Positions 10,308 through 20,930 of a stretch of DNA of 64,000 bases are shown here, piece by piece (within the stretch, counting starts at the first letter, position 1; each line of letters starts with the position of its first letter). The stretch covers positions 38,252,014 through 38,316,013 of the forward strand of contig CP141144.1 in assembly GCA_035235625.1 (NCBI GenBank), written 5' to 3'. Under the pieces are notes generated by a model. That model was given only the letters and a program-made list of their open reading frames with translations. It did not search any database and was not told the origin of the DNA. The translations under genes and the position numbers were made by a program. The DNA comes from Saururus chinensis (lineage: Eukaryota; Streptophyta; Magnoliopsida; Piperales; Saururaceae).

Positions 10308-13300
10308 ATGGCTGTCTCTCATATGATTGCGCAGGCGGTTCTAACCAGCACTGTCTCAAATTTGTTCCAGCAGCTGGATCCAATCATCCGTTCTCAAACA
10401 CTTTGTAACTTTTGGGGTGTGGGTGAGCAGCTAAAAAGACTTGAAAAAATGTTGTTGAAGATTGAAGTTAAACTCAACGATGCTCAAGCCAGAATCGACA
10501 GCGAAAAGCCTGTGAAAATTTGGATGGATGAGCTCAGAGATTTAGCATACGACATGGAGGACATCTTGGATGAAATGAACACTGAGCGGCAGCGCCTGGA
10601 GCAAGAAGCGAGAAATGAAGCCGGTGGTGATCTGGTACGTTATATCTGCACTATCTTTAAAGAATCTGGCCAAAAAGTTCGGTTCGATACAAATATAAAA
10701 GGAAAAATAACTGAGGCCTTGAGAAGGGTAGATGAGGTTGCAGAGGATGCCGATCACCTTGGGCTTAAAGAAATGAGGGGTTTGAGTTCAATGCCAAATC
10801 AAACTAGACTTAGACCTGAAACCAGCCCAGTTGTAGACGAGTCTGAAGTCTATGGTCGTGAGAAAGATAAAGAAAGTATAATAGAACTGCTATTGGCATC
10901 AAATGATTCAAGTGAGAAGTATTCTGTGATCTCCATAGTTGGGATGGGAGGGATAGGTAAGACTACTCTTGCCCAACTTGTCTTTAATGATGAAAGAGTT
11001 AAAAAACATTTTGAATTGCAAAGTTGGGCATGCGTGTCTGACGTTTTTGATGTTGCCAGAGTAACTAAAGAGCTTATAGAATGTGCTAAAAAAAAAGAAT
11101 GTTCAAATATGTCATTAGCAGCATTACAACTTCAGCTTCAAGATATGATAAAGGATAAGAAATGTTTACTTGTGTTGGATGACATATGGACGGGGAAAAA
11201 CTACTGGAATAAACTAAAAGCCCCATTCAATGATTGTGCAAATGGAAGTAAAGTACTTGTCACTACTCGTGATAGACAAATTGCCAATGAGATTAGTAAC
11301 TGGGGAGCATACGAGTTAGAAAATTTAGAAGATAAGCATTGTTGGAATTTGTTCAAAGAGAAAGCTTTTCAAGGGGTTGATGCATATACAAATGGAAATT
11401 TGGAAAACATAGGGAGGGAAATTGTGAAGAAATGTAAAGGTGTTCCTCTGGCAGTCATGGTAATGGGGGGCATCTTACAAGGTGCTGCAGAGGAAAAATG
11501 GGAATGGATATTAAAAAGTGAACTTTGGCAGGTAGTAGATGACAATGATGAAATTTTTCCTGCCTTAAGAATGAGTTATCACTGCCTACCTTCTCCTTTA
11601 AAGCGTTGCTTTGAGTACCTCTCTCTTTTCCCCACGGATTGTCAGCTTGACAAAGATGAACTGGTTAGAATGTGGATTGCAGAAGGTTTTGTAGAAGCTA
11701 AAGAAGGTAGATTATTGGAAGACATTGGGAGTGAATATTATGATGAAATAAAAAAAAGATCTCTTATCCAAAATAACGATAGGATGCATGACCTTGTGCA
11801 TAGCCTATCACACCTTGTCTCAAAAGAATTCTATTGGCGAGTAACAAATAATAGATGCCAAATGCAAAGAATTCGATATGCATCTTTGTCTTATGTACAA
11901 GTGGAGGAAAAACATTTGCTTCTTCAAGCTAAAAGCCTTCGGACAATTTTGGGTGGAAATACCATTGGCTTGGGGAGATTTTCGGAGTGGGGACTCTTAC
12001 GTGTTTTGCAATTGAATGTGGTTGACACAACTATACTAAGTTGCATTGGTAATTTAAAGCATCTTCGCTACCTCGATCTCTCCGCATATTGTTGTAATGT
12101 GGAGAATATCCCAGATTCGTTGTCCCTCGAAGTCTGCTTATATTGTAATAATAGGGTGTGCAAGCTATATAATTTGCAAACGGTGTGCAAGCTATATAAT
12201 TTGCAAACATTGGACCTCTCTTATTGTTGTGGAGTCAACATTTTACCAAAAGATATGGGAAACCTCCAAAACTTGCGGTACCTGAACCTCTCTCAAACAG
12301 CAGTATCAACTTTACCGACTTCAATTTGCAAACTTGGGAATCTTCTAATATTGAAACTCTATTATTGTCGGAGACTCGTTGATGTCCCAGAGGATATAGG
12401 GAATCTCTCAAGCCTACGGGAGTTTGACCTCTCTCATTGTGCTGCACTAAAACACCTACCGCATTCCATTTGTAAACTTCACAATTTAAAGGTGTTAAAC
12501 CTTGAAAGTTGCTTAAGTCTTAGGCACTTACCAAAAGACATCGGGGGCCTTCGAACCTTGAAGGAACTCGATCTCAGTGGAACTAGTTTGAGCCTTCCAG
12601 ATTCCTTTGTACAGTTTAACTTTACATCTTGGGGCAAATACTTTGATGGCGACAAAACAGGCCCGAGAATTGGCCAGAGAATCAAAGAGCTCAAGGACAT
12701 CAACAATCTCGAAGGTTCACTTGTCATCTCAAATATGGAGAATGTTAAGAGTGTAGAGGAGGCATCGACAGCTGATTTAAAGAGGAAGAAACACATTAAT
12801 AAGCTAACATTCCAGTGGGGTCCCGACATGAACCTTCCAAATTTCTTTGAATTGTTTTACAAAACAGGCCCGAGAATTGGCAGAAGAATTGGAATGCTCA
12901 AGGACATTAACAATCTCGAAGGTTCACTTGTCATCTCAAATATGGTGAATGTTAAGAGTGTAGAGGAGGCATCGACAGCTGATTTAAAGAGGAATAAACA
13001 CATTAATAAGCTAACATTCCAGTGGAGTCCCTTCCTGCCTAAAAATACTGATAGTGGTGATTCTTCTTCAGTAGTAAGAGATGGAGAAGTGGAGTTGAAG
13101 GTACTGGAAGCGCTTGAACCTCATTCGGCTGCCCTCACTTCTTTATCTTTCATAAACTACAATGGCAACATGTTTCCAAAGTGGATGTTCGTTGACGAAT
13201 TTTCATTTCTCGAGCTTCTAGAAATGAAGGGGCTGGACAAGATAAGGGAATTGGTTGACCTCAACCTTCCATCATTATTAAAACTAGTCATTCTTGAATG

Positions 13301-14579
13301 CCCCAGTTTGAATCAAGTTTCCATACTACCTCCGAAGCTGAAGCAATTAAGAGTGGAAGACTGCCAAGAGTTAATAGAACTGTCTCTAGTTCCATTTCCA
13401 TCTATCCAAGATATTGATTCCAACGCCAATTTTTCGGCGAGGATAGACCTCCCCCAACTACAGGAGCTTGTCATTCATAGGTGTTCCAATTTGAGGCACA
13501 TTTCGATGGCGGTTCCCATGTTGGAAAAACTCGAAGTGGGAGATTGCGCAAAGTTAAATATCACTTCGCTCCGCGATTTGATGAATGGATTACTGCCTTC
13601 GACCCTTAAAGCGCTCGTCATACGCAATTGCCAACAACTCGAGTCTCTGTTCGAGAGTGGGCAACGGTTGCCAAATTTGCAGACCGTGGAGATAAGTAAG
13701 TGTGGAATGCGGTTATTGGCATTGGATAGGCCGCCGCAGCTTGACTGCCCCGAGCTCAAATCCATTTCCTGTGCGCAGCGCCTGAGGTATCTGTCGATTG
13801 ATTGCTCTTCTCAACTACAAGTAGGTGAAGTGGCGCCCTCACTTCCTGGGAATGGGAATGGGAATGGGAATGGGAATGGCTCGTTTTTTCCCATGCCTTG
13901 GCTACTCAACCTTACATCTTTCGAGGACTTGGAAATTATCGATTTCCCACCGCATCTATTGGATCGTCATGATGCCTTTCCACCGGCTCTTAAATCTCTC
14001 ACCATAAGAAGATGCACATACGTGACTTCCTTATCCTTGGCCTTGCACTCCCTTACTTGCCTCTCTGTTTATGACTGTCCTCAACTTGTGACCTTAACGG
14101 AAGGAAACGAGGGGCTTCCACCCACGCTCGAAACGCTCCGTGTTGGTAATTGTCGTCAACTTGTCACCTTAACGGATGGAAACGAGGGACTTCCACCCAC
14201 GCTCGAATCGCTCTATGATTCAGCTTGTTCTCAATCTCAGCTTGTGTCCTTGCTGGAGGAAGGGCTTCCACCGGCTCTTAAACATCTCTCCGTAACGAGT
14301 TGCCCAAACCTGACATCCCTACCCGAGGCGTTGCACAACCTCACTTTCCTTGAACATCTTGTCATAAGATTTTGTAAAAATCTTCGGTACCCGCCCAAAG
14401 ACCTCTATAAATCCACCTCTCTATATAAGCTAGTAATTACCGACTGTCCTCAGATAGAGGCCCGTCCAGACGATCGGTTGCCTCCCAACCTTAAATATGT
14501 GATAATTGGGAACTGTACCAAGCTGAAGCAGCAACTGCAAGTTGAAGATAGAAGAGATTGGCTTCGTTTCGTGATCTAA
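10308..14579 (+). CDS. CC-NBS-LRR disease resistance protein (RPP13-like 1 type), 1,423 aa
   Basis: This is an intact single-exon intracellular immune receptor of the coiled-coil NLR class. The N-terminal coiled-coil domain (about 1-170) carries the EDVID-type motif DMEDILDEM at 82-90. The NB-ARC follows: P-loop GMGGIGKTT at 212-220, kinase 2 LLVLDDIW at 287-294 (final Trp typical of CNLs), RNBS-B GSKVLVTTR, GxPLA GVPLA at 378-382, RNBS-D CFEYLSLFP, and MHD at 493-495. The rest is a long LRR domain. Key nucleotide-binding residues look intact. The start MAVSHMIAQAV has an AAGATCATGG context; an in-frame ATG 11 codons upstream (10275) codes a non-family leader, so I prefer 10308. Oddities: a 69-codon duplication in the LRR, a 9-codon duplication (VCKLYNLQT, twice), and a Gly-Asn run. 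Its 3' end was copied to 18.6 kb. Such proteins normally detect pathogen effectors and trigger cell death; the ligand is unknown. Confidence 0.93.
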   Translation: MAVSHMIAQAVLTSTVSNLFQQLDPIIRSQTLCNFWGVGEQLKRLEKMLLKIEVKLNDAQARIDSEKPVKIWMDELRDLAYDMEDILDEMNTERQRLEQEARNEAGGDLVRYICTIFKESGQKVRFDTNIKGKITEALRRVDEVAEDADHLGLKEMRGLSSMPNQTRLRPETSPVVDESEVYGREKDKESIIELLLASNDSSEKYSVISIVGMGGIGKTTLAQLVFNDERVKKHFELQSWACVSDVFDVARVTKELIECAKKKECSNMSLAALQLQLQDMIKDKKCLLVLDDIWTGKNYWNKLKAPFNDCANGSKVLVTTRDRQIANEISNWGAYELENLEDKHCWNLFKEKAFQGVDAYTNGNLENIGREIVKKCKGVPLAVMVMGGILQGAAEEKWEWILKSELWQVVDDNDEIFPALRMSYHCLPSPLKRCFEYLSLFPTDCQLDKDELVRMWIAEGFVEAKEGRLLEDIGSEYYDEIKKRSLIQNNDRMHDLVHSLSHLVSKEFYWRVTNNRCQMQRIRYASLSYVQVEEKHLLLQAKSLRTILGGNTIGLGRFSEWGLLRVLQLNVVDTTILSCIGNLKHLRYLDLSAYCCNVENIPDSLSLEVCLYCNNRVCKLYNLQTVCKLYNLQTLDLSYCCGVNILPKDMGNLQNLRYLNLSQTAVSTLPTSICKLGNLLILKLYYCRRLVDVPEDIGNLSSLREFDLSHCAALKHLPHSICKLHNLKVLNLESCLSLRHLPKDIGGLRTLKELDLSGTSLSLPDSFVQFNFTSWGKYFDGDKTGPRIGQRIKELKDINNLEGSLVISNMENVKSVEEASTADLKRKKHINKLTFQWGPDMNLPNFFELFYKTGPRIGRRIGMLKDINNLEGSLVISNMVNVKSVEEASTADLKRNKHINKLTFQWSPFLPKNTDSGDSSSVVRDGEVELKVLEALEPHSAALTSLSFINYNGNMFPKWMFVDEFSFLELLEMKGLDKIRELVDLNLPSLLKLVILECPSLNQVSILPPKLKQLRVEDCQELIELSLVPFPSIQDIDSNANFSARIDLPQLQELVIHRCSNLRHISMAVPMLEKLEVGDCAKLNITSLRDLMNGLLPSTLKALVIRNCQQLESLFESGQRLPNLQTVEISKCGMRLLALDRPPQLDCPELKSISCAQRLRYLSIDCSSQLQVGEVAPSLPGNGNGNGNGNGSFFPMPWLLNLTSFEDLEIIDFPPHLLDRHDAFPPALKSLTIRRCTYVTSLSLALHSLTCLSVYDCPQLVTLTEGNEGLPPTLETLRVGNCRQLVTLTDGNEGLPPTLESLYDSACSQSQLVSLLEEGLPPALKHLSVTSCPNLTSLPEALHNLTFLEHLVIRFCKNLRYPPKDLYKSTSLYKLVITDCPQIEARPDDRLPPNLKYVIIGNCTKLKQQLQVEDRRDWLRFVI
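12654..13029 (+). repeat. In-frame 207-bp tandem duplication in the NLR LRR region
   Basis: Two near-identical units start with AAAACAGGCCCGAGAATTGG at 12654 and 12861, a shift of 207 bp or 69 codons, so the frame is kept. Both code for KTGPRIG, then DINNLEGSLVISNM, NVKSVEEASTADLKR and HINKLTFQW. In related NLRs this linker-like block (loop with LxGxLxIxNLENV) is present once. Few differences separate the units, which suggests a fairly recent event. Confidence 0.92.
13849..13878 (+). repeat. (GGAATG)5 coding microsatellite in the NLR
   Basis: Five perfect hexamer copies code for an alternating Gly-Asn run between LRR units. As a 6-bp repeat it can change length without breaking the frame, so alleles of this gene may differ here. 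Confidence 0.95.
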
Positions 14580-17000
14580 CTGACCTATTCTCTTGAGGCA
14601 GTGCGCTTGCCACCTTACAAGTCCCTCTTCCAGGTTTCCATGGCACAACCAAACGAAGAGTGTGCATGTATTTCTTCGTTCAAGAAGCAGAAGGCCGAAA
14701 AAAAACACAGGAGCCACCAAAAGGAAGAAATTTTGTCGCGTAGTGAGGTAGGGGTCTTAAACTCTGATTGCTTACTACGCACTACTTGATTTTTTAACGT
14801 ATTTAATGAAAGTTGTTTCTCAATTGAATGAAAGGATGTGGTGTTTGGATCTACTGAGAAAAAATTCGCCTTTTTAATTAAAAACCTTTCCAATGGTATG
14901 ATCTACAGTGCAATGCGATTATTTTTTCCTGTGCCTCTGCAAAGGGATTGTGTGATTGTGATTTGGTTTGGACATATCACTGGAATTGTCGTAATAGGTT
15001 TGGATGGTTTGATTTTGATTTTTTATAAATAGATGATGTTGTTGGCTATTACTATGAATGCCCATGAATTTATTTTCAGCCATTACAATCCTGTTCACTT
15101 TGAAATTAGTTTCCATAAAACAACCAAAGAGTGGAAAATTTTTACGTTTCCAGTAATTTCTCTGTCTAGGTTGTATTGCCCTTTCTCCTCATTTTCATCC
15201 ATACAGAGCTTAAATGTGCCAAATCATTTTATGCCCTTGTTTTATGGTGTTAATTTTTGTAATGACTCTTGTCTCTACTCCCATCTAATTAATTTCTGGC
15301 CCGACTTCTTGAGCAATTTTCTCTGTGCAATGGCAGGGACGTAAATGGCTGCAATGCAGCGTAGCAGGAATAGTGGCAGCATGCCAATTTTCCTTTCTTT
15401 AGTATATTAGTTGTCAAAATGGAAAAGCTATTGGGTTGTTTCAACTTGGCTTTCATAATTCTTAGGTGGGCTCTAGTATTGAGTGAGGAAAATTTATATT
15501 TTCTCTAGTATTGTTTCATGGCTATCTCGACCACAATTATGGAGCGAAGCTTTATCCCAACATTTTCTTACGAGTTACAAATACCTATTTTTGGGCCAAG
15601 TTCATCCTGCCTCATAATAGGCAAATTATATATGCATATTTGTAGGAAAACCTTGGAGAGAATATTTCATTAAAGATATAGCAATTTCGAAAATTAAACC
15701 ATACATGGAACAATCTGCATGTTATTTTAGTATTCTAAATCCTTTATTCTTTGACACATTTTATTTTTGTAGAACCAGTTGGATAGTTGTCCTAAATATT
15801 ACTGCTCTTTGAGAAACTAGACACAGAACTGAAAAAGAAGAAAAATAACTCTTTTACCATTTTGCCAGTTTTTTCTTCTTCATATAAACAAAGCATTCTT
15901 GTTTGTATGGTCATCTTCTGCTCTCCTTTCTTGTCCATGTTAGATAGATGGTTGGGTTGATAGAAAAAAAAAGAAAAGTATTTGTTACTGCCTTTTTTTT
16001 GTTGTAGAGTTCTGCTCTATTTCGTTCATAATTCTGAAACTAATTCCCCATTTCCCTTTGATTGTACTCTACTGTCCCGCTCTCTTTTGTTAATGATTAT
16101 AAAGCTAACTCCCTGTGTTTTTTTCTATGGAAAATGATATTAGCCCAATGAATCTACCCAACAAATCCTCCCAACTGGGATTTGATTGGATATCACATGT
16201 GGACCCAAGTGAATTTTGTATCAGACCCATATGTTCTATCCAACAAAAATCCAGTTGGGAGGGTTTGTTGGGTATGTATTGCTATCCTTTTTTGAACCCT
16301 GGCTGATTTCTTACTTGAGAAAGCTTTGATTTTACAAGTGGCTCTTTGTAGCTGTGAAGCCCGTACTTTGAAAGAGGAGAAATGAAGATTGTAATGAAAC
16401 AATAGTATCTAAAGATTATACGTACAGTGCTTGATGTGCATCCTTTGGAGAGTCATTCCTACTCTTTATTGTCAATGGGTTTTATCTTGTCCCAACAGAA
16501 AGATGTCACGTCCATGTGATTGAATTGAATAACTTTTGATAATGTGGCATGTTATTGAGAAGAACTAGTTCTTGATAGTCTTTTCTGTGGTCAATCCACA
16601 TTTTCCCTGCACTACGTATACGATTCATTTTCATGGCTAGTCATTGTTGTCCTTTGCTGTAGTTATTATCTATAAGTCTCCATTTTCTATTACTGTGATT
16701 TATATTTGAGCTAGTTGTGGAATTAACTGTGAAAGTTTGCTTTCTTTATGTGTAATGAATTGGAGAAGACAAAATCTTCTAAAAGTAATGCATGACCTCC
16801 TTTATTACCTTGTGCAATGAATGCCTGATTGCTGGGATGTTTAAGTTTTATATGTTTTCAGGTTCGTTAAATGGTGTTAGTTTTGAACAGCTTGAACTAC
16901 CATTTAGTCTGTTGTTCAGTCTACCATGTGATAGATATAGTACTTTATTTCTGCTTTTATGTTAAAAAAGATATCTCAGAATAGTATTTTGTGCAAAAGT
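14270..17000 (+). repeat. Segmental duplication copy A: NLR 3' end plus downstream DNA
   Basis: From the last LRRs of the NLR to about 17000 the sequence is matched, with divergence and indels, by 18580-20579 joined to 25848-27015. Shared landmarks include CCAGGTTTCCATGGCACAAC (14632 and 19012), GGAACAATCTGCATGTTATT (15707 and 20185) and TTCTCCTTTGGAGAG-type text near 16440 and 26230. Beyond the NLR stop it contains no recognisable gene. Short frames after the stop, including one following the shared CCAG at 14632, could be 3' untranslated exons, which I cannot prove. Copy A lacks about 250 bp that copy B has at 26737-26988. Confidence 0.85.
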
Positions 17001-18579
17001 TGCTTGGCATGTTTGGTTATGGCCATAAATAAATGATAAGATATGTAAGGAATTTATTTTAATTCCTTGAAGAATTCACTTCTTTTAAAGAATGTTTGGT
17101 TAGCACAATTGTCAAAGGTGCATTCCTAATTGCAAGTTGCTTGAGTCAAAACGAAGATAGTGTTGATCAAACTACTGAAGCAAGAATGTCACTTATGAGC
17201 TTCAAAAGTGGAACATCACTATTTCTTGCATTAATTGTATCCATTCGTACAAATTACATAACCAAGTCTGATTTTGAAATTTGAATTATTTATAAACTGT
17301 GTTATTTATATTTCCAGTTCTGCTACTCCCGCAGGAAGCCAAAAGACCAGGTGTCTCAACTATGGAATTTGAATTTAGGGATCCTTTCAGTGGCAAGGTA
17401 GAAAGCGAAAGTTGCTGCTTTGGTTTCATCAAATATCAAATATATGGTTGCACTCTTGTCCACACCTGTTTTGCTAAACGAGCAGTCCACATCTGTTTGA
17501 GCTGCTTGTTCTCGTTCTGCATCTACTGCTAGAGAGCCTTGTCTTGCTTTGTACCTACTGTTGTTAAGTCTGGTTCTCCAGCTCGTATAAGGCAGGCAAG
17601 CTGCAATTGATGCAAAATGCGGGCGAGCCTGAGATCTTTCCATTGGATATCCAAGCCAACACATGAGTGCGGGAATTCAGTTTGAAGGGCCTCTTCTCAA
17701 CTATGGGAGGTTGTGAAGGTAAAGGATGTTCATTCACTAGAGTATCAAAAAACGAGAAGTTACAGTCAATTCAACTAGAAAAGTCAGGTTTCACCATCCA
17801 ACTAAAAAAAATTGCATTCATCAGAGTAGGTCTGAGTGCAACAGCTCAGAAATGGGTAGCTCCTTTCCTTCATATGCTGAGCACAGCAATTGCTAACATA
17901 TGACACAAACTCTTTGCAGAAACCATGACTAACCCCTAAAAAACTTTTCATTTAGGTACAATCAGAGCATAATGTGCAACAAGTAGCAGCAAAGGGGAGC
18001 AAATAACAGAAAACCCTAAATCTGCATAGAGAAGAAGAGGGGGAGAAGGACAAAACAGAGAGATAAGGAGAGAAAGAGGATGAAGCAGAGAGGTGCAGCC
18101 CCTGCTTGACACAGAATTTTTCATGGAGGGACAATCACTTCCTTGAGCACTCTCCCTCTGGGATGAAGAAGGAAGTAGCAGCCAGCAGCCTGAGGCCACA
18201 GTAGCTCCTTCACTGGAGAATTCAACCCAAAATTACTTCTACTTGTTGGTAAGTTATAATTTTACTTAATCTTAAGTTCCTTTTGCTTGAAAAAAATGTT
18301 AGTCATATTTTTCATTCCCTTTTAACTCATAAATCAGCTTTTGCAATTAAACTTGATACATAGTTATAGCCAAATATGAACTTAAAACTGATGAAGTGTC
18401 GTTTTGTCTAGAATTAATTTTTTATTGGAGTTTGGTTGTTATGCTGCTGCAGGTAAAGTGATTGATGCATTTTCCATTTCTGCTGAAATTTATTTTGGTA
18501 GTTTCAGAGGAGCATATTCTTTATGCTTGATAAACTAATCTTTTGACACCAACTTAACTATCTCAATGTTTCAAATTGT
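17001..18579. other. Spacer between the duplicated segments
   Basis: No confident gene. A short frame (about 17290-17420) reading PGVSTMEFEFRDPFSGKV looks exon-like but I do not recognise it. A pyrimidine-rich stretch on the minus strand (18200-17945) resembles an untranslated leader or an LTR end. The edges of the 14-17 kb duplication stop at about 17000 and 18580. Confidence 0.4.
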
Positions 18580-18966
18580 CGTCCTTCCTGGAGGCAGGGC
18601 TCCCACTGATGCTTGGATATCTTCAGATAATGTCTTGCAAAACTCTTCGGTACCTGCCCAAAGACCTCTATAAAGTCACCTCTCTATGTAAGCTACAAAT
18701 TGAGGACTGTCCTGAACTAGAGGCCCGGGCAGTAGAGGCCCGGGCAGACGATCGGTTACCTCCAAACCTTCAGTATCTTGAAATAATTTCTTATAAATAT
18801 CTTTGGTACCTGACCAAAGACCTCAACAACCTCACATCTCTGAATTGGCTAGAAATTGAAGACTGTCCTGAACTAAAGGCCTGGCGAGACAGGTGACTGT
18901 ACCAAACTGAAGCAGCATCTGCAAGACGAAGATAGAAGAGATTGGCTTCGTCTCATGAGAGTTTAA
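18580..18966 (+). pseudogene. NLR C-terminal LRR fragment (duplicate)
   Basis: About 105 codons match the last LRRs of the NLR at 10308: LRYLPKDLYKVTSL versus LRYPPKDLYKSTSL, and ADDRLPPNLQYLEI versus PDDRLPPNLKYVII. A 15-bp tandem duplication (GAGGCCCGGGCAGTA, then GAGGCCCGGGCAGAC) adds five residues. A stop at about 18895 precedes a stretch still homologous to the last codons of the gene (AGATTGGCTTCGT at 18939). There is no coiled-coil or NB-ARC, so it is a leftover of the duplication, not an independent gene. Confidence 0.85.
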
Positions 18967-20579
18967 TAGTTTTGAGGCAGTGCACTCACCACCCTACTGA
19001 GTCCCGCTTCCAGGTTTCCATGGCACAACCAAACCGAGAGTATTTCTTCGTCCAAAAGCAGAAGACTAAAAAAAGGGTGCCACCAAAAAGAAATTTTTTT
19101 GTCACGTATTGAGGTAGGGTTTTTAAAATCTGCATGCTTACTATATACTGGTTGATTCTTATTTTTTTGCTTGGTATGTACTAAAAGATTCTTTAACATA
19201 TTTAACAAATGTTGTTTCTGAATTGAATGAGAGGATGCGGAGTATGGATCTAAAAAGAAAAAATTCACCTTTTTAATTAAAGACTTTTTCAATCGCATGC
19301 GTTGTTTGAATATCCAGTGCAATGCCATTATTTTGCCAGACCAAAGGGATTGTGTGATTGTGTTTTGGACTTGTCATAATGTGTTTGGATGGTTTGAATG
19401 AGTTCTGTATTTTGATTTTTCATGAATTTCTGATGCATTTGGTTAATACTCTGAATGCTCAAAAATTGTTTTTCACCCATAACACATTGAGAACTTTGAT
19501 AATTTTCCTTCTGGAGATGAACAATCCGGTCTACTTTGAAATTATTTTCCATAGAACAACCAAAGCGTGGAAAAGCTTTATGTTTCCAGTAATTTCTCTT
19601 TCTTTGGATTCTCTTTCCTTCTCCTCTTTATTCACATCTAAATGGAGCCTAAATGTGCCCAATCTAGGTTTGCTCCTGTTTTGTAGTATTCATTTTTGCA
19701 ATTACTCTTGGCTCCACTCCCATCTAATTAATTTTTAGCTCTACTTTTTGAGCATTTCGCTCTGTGCAATGGCAGAGGCATAAATGGCTGAAACGCAGTG
19801 TAGCAGGAATATTGGAAGCATGTCAACTCTCCTGTCTTTATTATGCCAGTTGTCAAAATGGAAAAGCTATTCGGTTGTTTCAACTTCGCCTTCAAAATTC
19901 TTGGGTGGGCTTTAGTATTGAGTAAGGAAATTTTATATGTTTCTGCAGTACTGTTTCCTGGCTTTCTCTAGCACAATTATGGAGAGCCTATAACCTTTTC
20001 TGTTTGCTGTTATATTTATTGGAGAAGCATTTTTCTAACATTTTCATCTGAATTACAAAGAACCATTTTTGGGTCAAGTTCATCCTGCCTCATAGCAAGC
20101 AAGTTATATATGCCAATTTTTAGGAGAAACTATTAGAGATTGTTTCAATAAAGTAATAGCAATTTGGAGAATTAAACCATTCATGGAACAATCTGCATGT
20201 TATTCATCTTTTCTTTGTCTGTGCATTTTCTTTTAGTATTCTACATTCTATACCCTTTTTTTATACATTTATTTTTTTTCAAACTAGTTGGATAACCATT
20301 GTAAATATTACTGCTCTTTGAGTAATTAAAACAGGACTGAAATAGAAGAAGAAAAATAACTCTTTTCCCATTTTTCAGTTTATTTTCCTTCATATAAACA
20401 AACCGTTGTTGTTTGCAAGGTCATCTACAGATCTCCTTTTTTCTCCAGTTTCATAGACGGTCAGGTTGATGGGAAAAAACAATAGTATTTGTTTCCCTTT
20501 TGTTTGTGATGTAGTGTTATGCTCTATTTCGTTTATAATTTTGAAGTTAATTCCCCATGTCCCTTTTGTTTGTGCTTTA
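18967..20579 (+). repeat. Segmental duplication copy B, left part
   Basis: Non-coding DNA homologous to 14590-16060, ending exactly where the chromovirus is inserted. The last five bases CTTTA are the left target repeat; copy A has the uninterrupted site with CTCTA at about 16066-16070. Confidence 0.85.
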
Positions 20580-20898
20580 TGTTGTGCACATTCACCCGGG
20601 CTCTCTTTCCACTCTATTGATCTTTTATTTGCTTGCATTAGGTTACTTATTTCGTATTTGCTTTTGTAATAAGTAGGTAGCGTGAACATTATGTGTAACA
20701 GACCAGCTAGTGTCCCCACTAATTAGTTGGGCCTACTAGCTGGCACGACCCCTAAGGAGAGAGGCACGGCTCCCTATATGTGTCGTCCCCTTGTTTTCTA
20801 TGCAATAGAATATTCAGTTCCTTCCCTCTTCTTCCTTCTTTCCTTCTTCTTTGCGTGATATGTGCGAGGTACCGTTTGTGCCCACACCGGGCACAACA
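20580..20898 (+). mobile_element. Chromovirus 5' LTR, 319 bp
   Basis: Begins TGTTGTGCACATTC and ends CCGGGCACAACA. The inner part carries a plausible promoter end, with CTCCCTATATG near 20770 shared with the other LTR. It matches 25535-25847 throughout with scattered substitutions and small indels. Confidence 0.9.
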
Positions 20899-20930
20899 CT
20901 CGTATCAAAACCATCACGATCTCCGGCCAT

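Noticed and set aside
12235-13765. Minus-strand frames of up to 116 codons within the NLR.
   Set aside because: Antisense shadows of the LRR coding region.
14601-15344. Small frames downstream of the NLR stop as independent genes.
   Set aside because: They lie in non-coding DNA shared with the duplicate at 19 kb, where the same frames are disrupted, so they are not conserved as coding.
17299-17664. Open frames on both strands, one with PGVSTMEFEFRDPFSGKV.
   Set aside because: Exon-like wording but no family recognised, no second exon, and the opposite strand is equally open.
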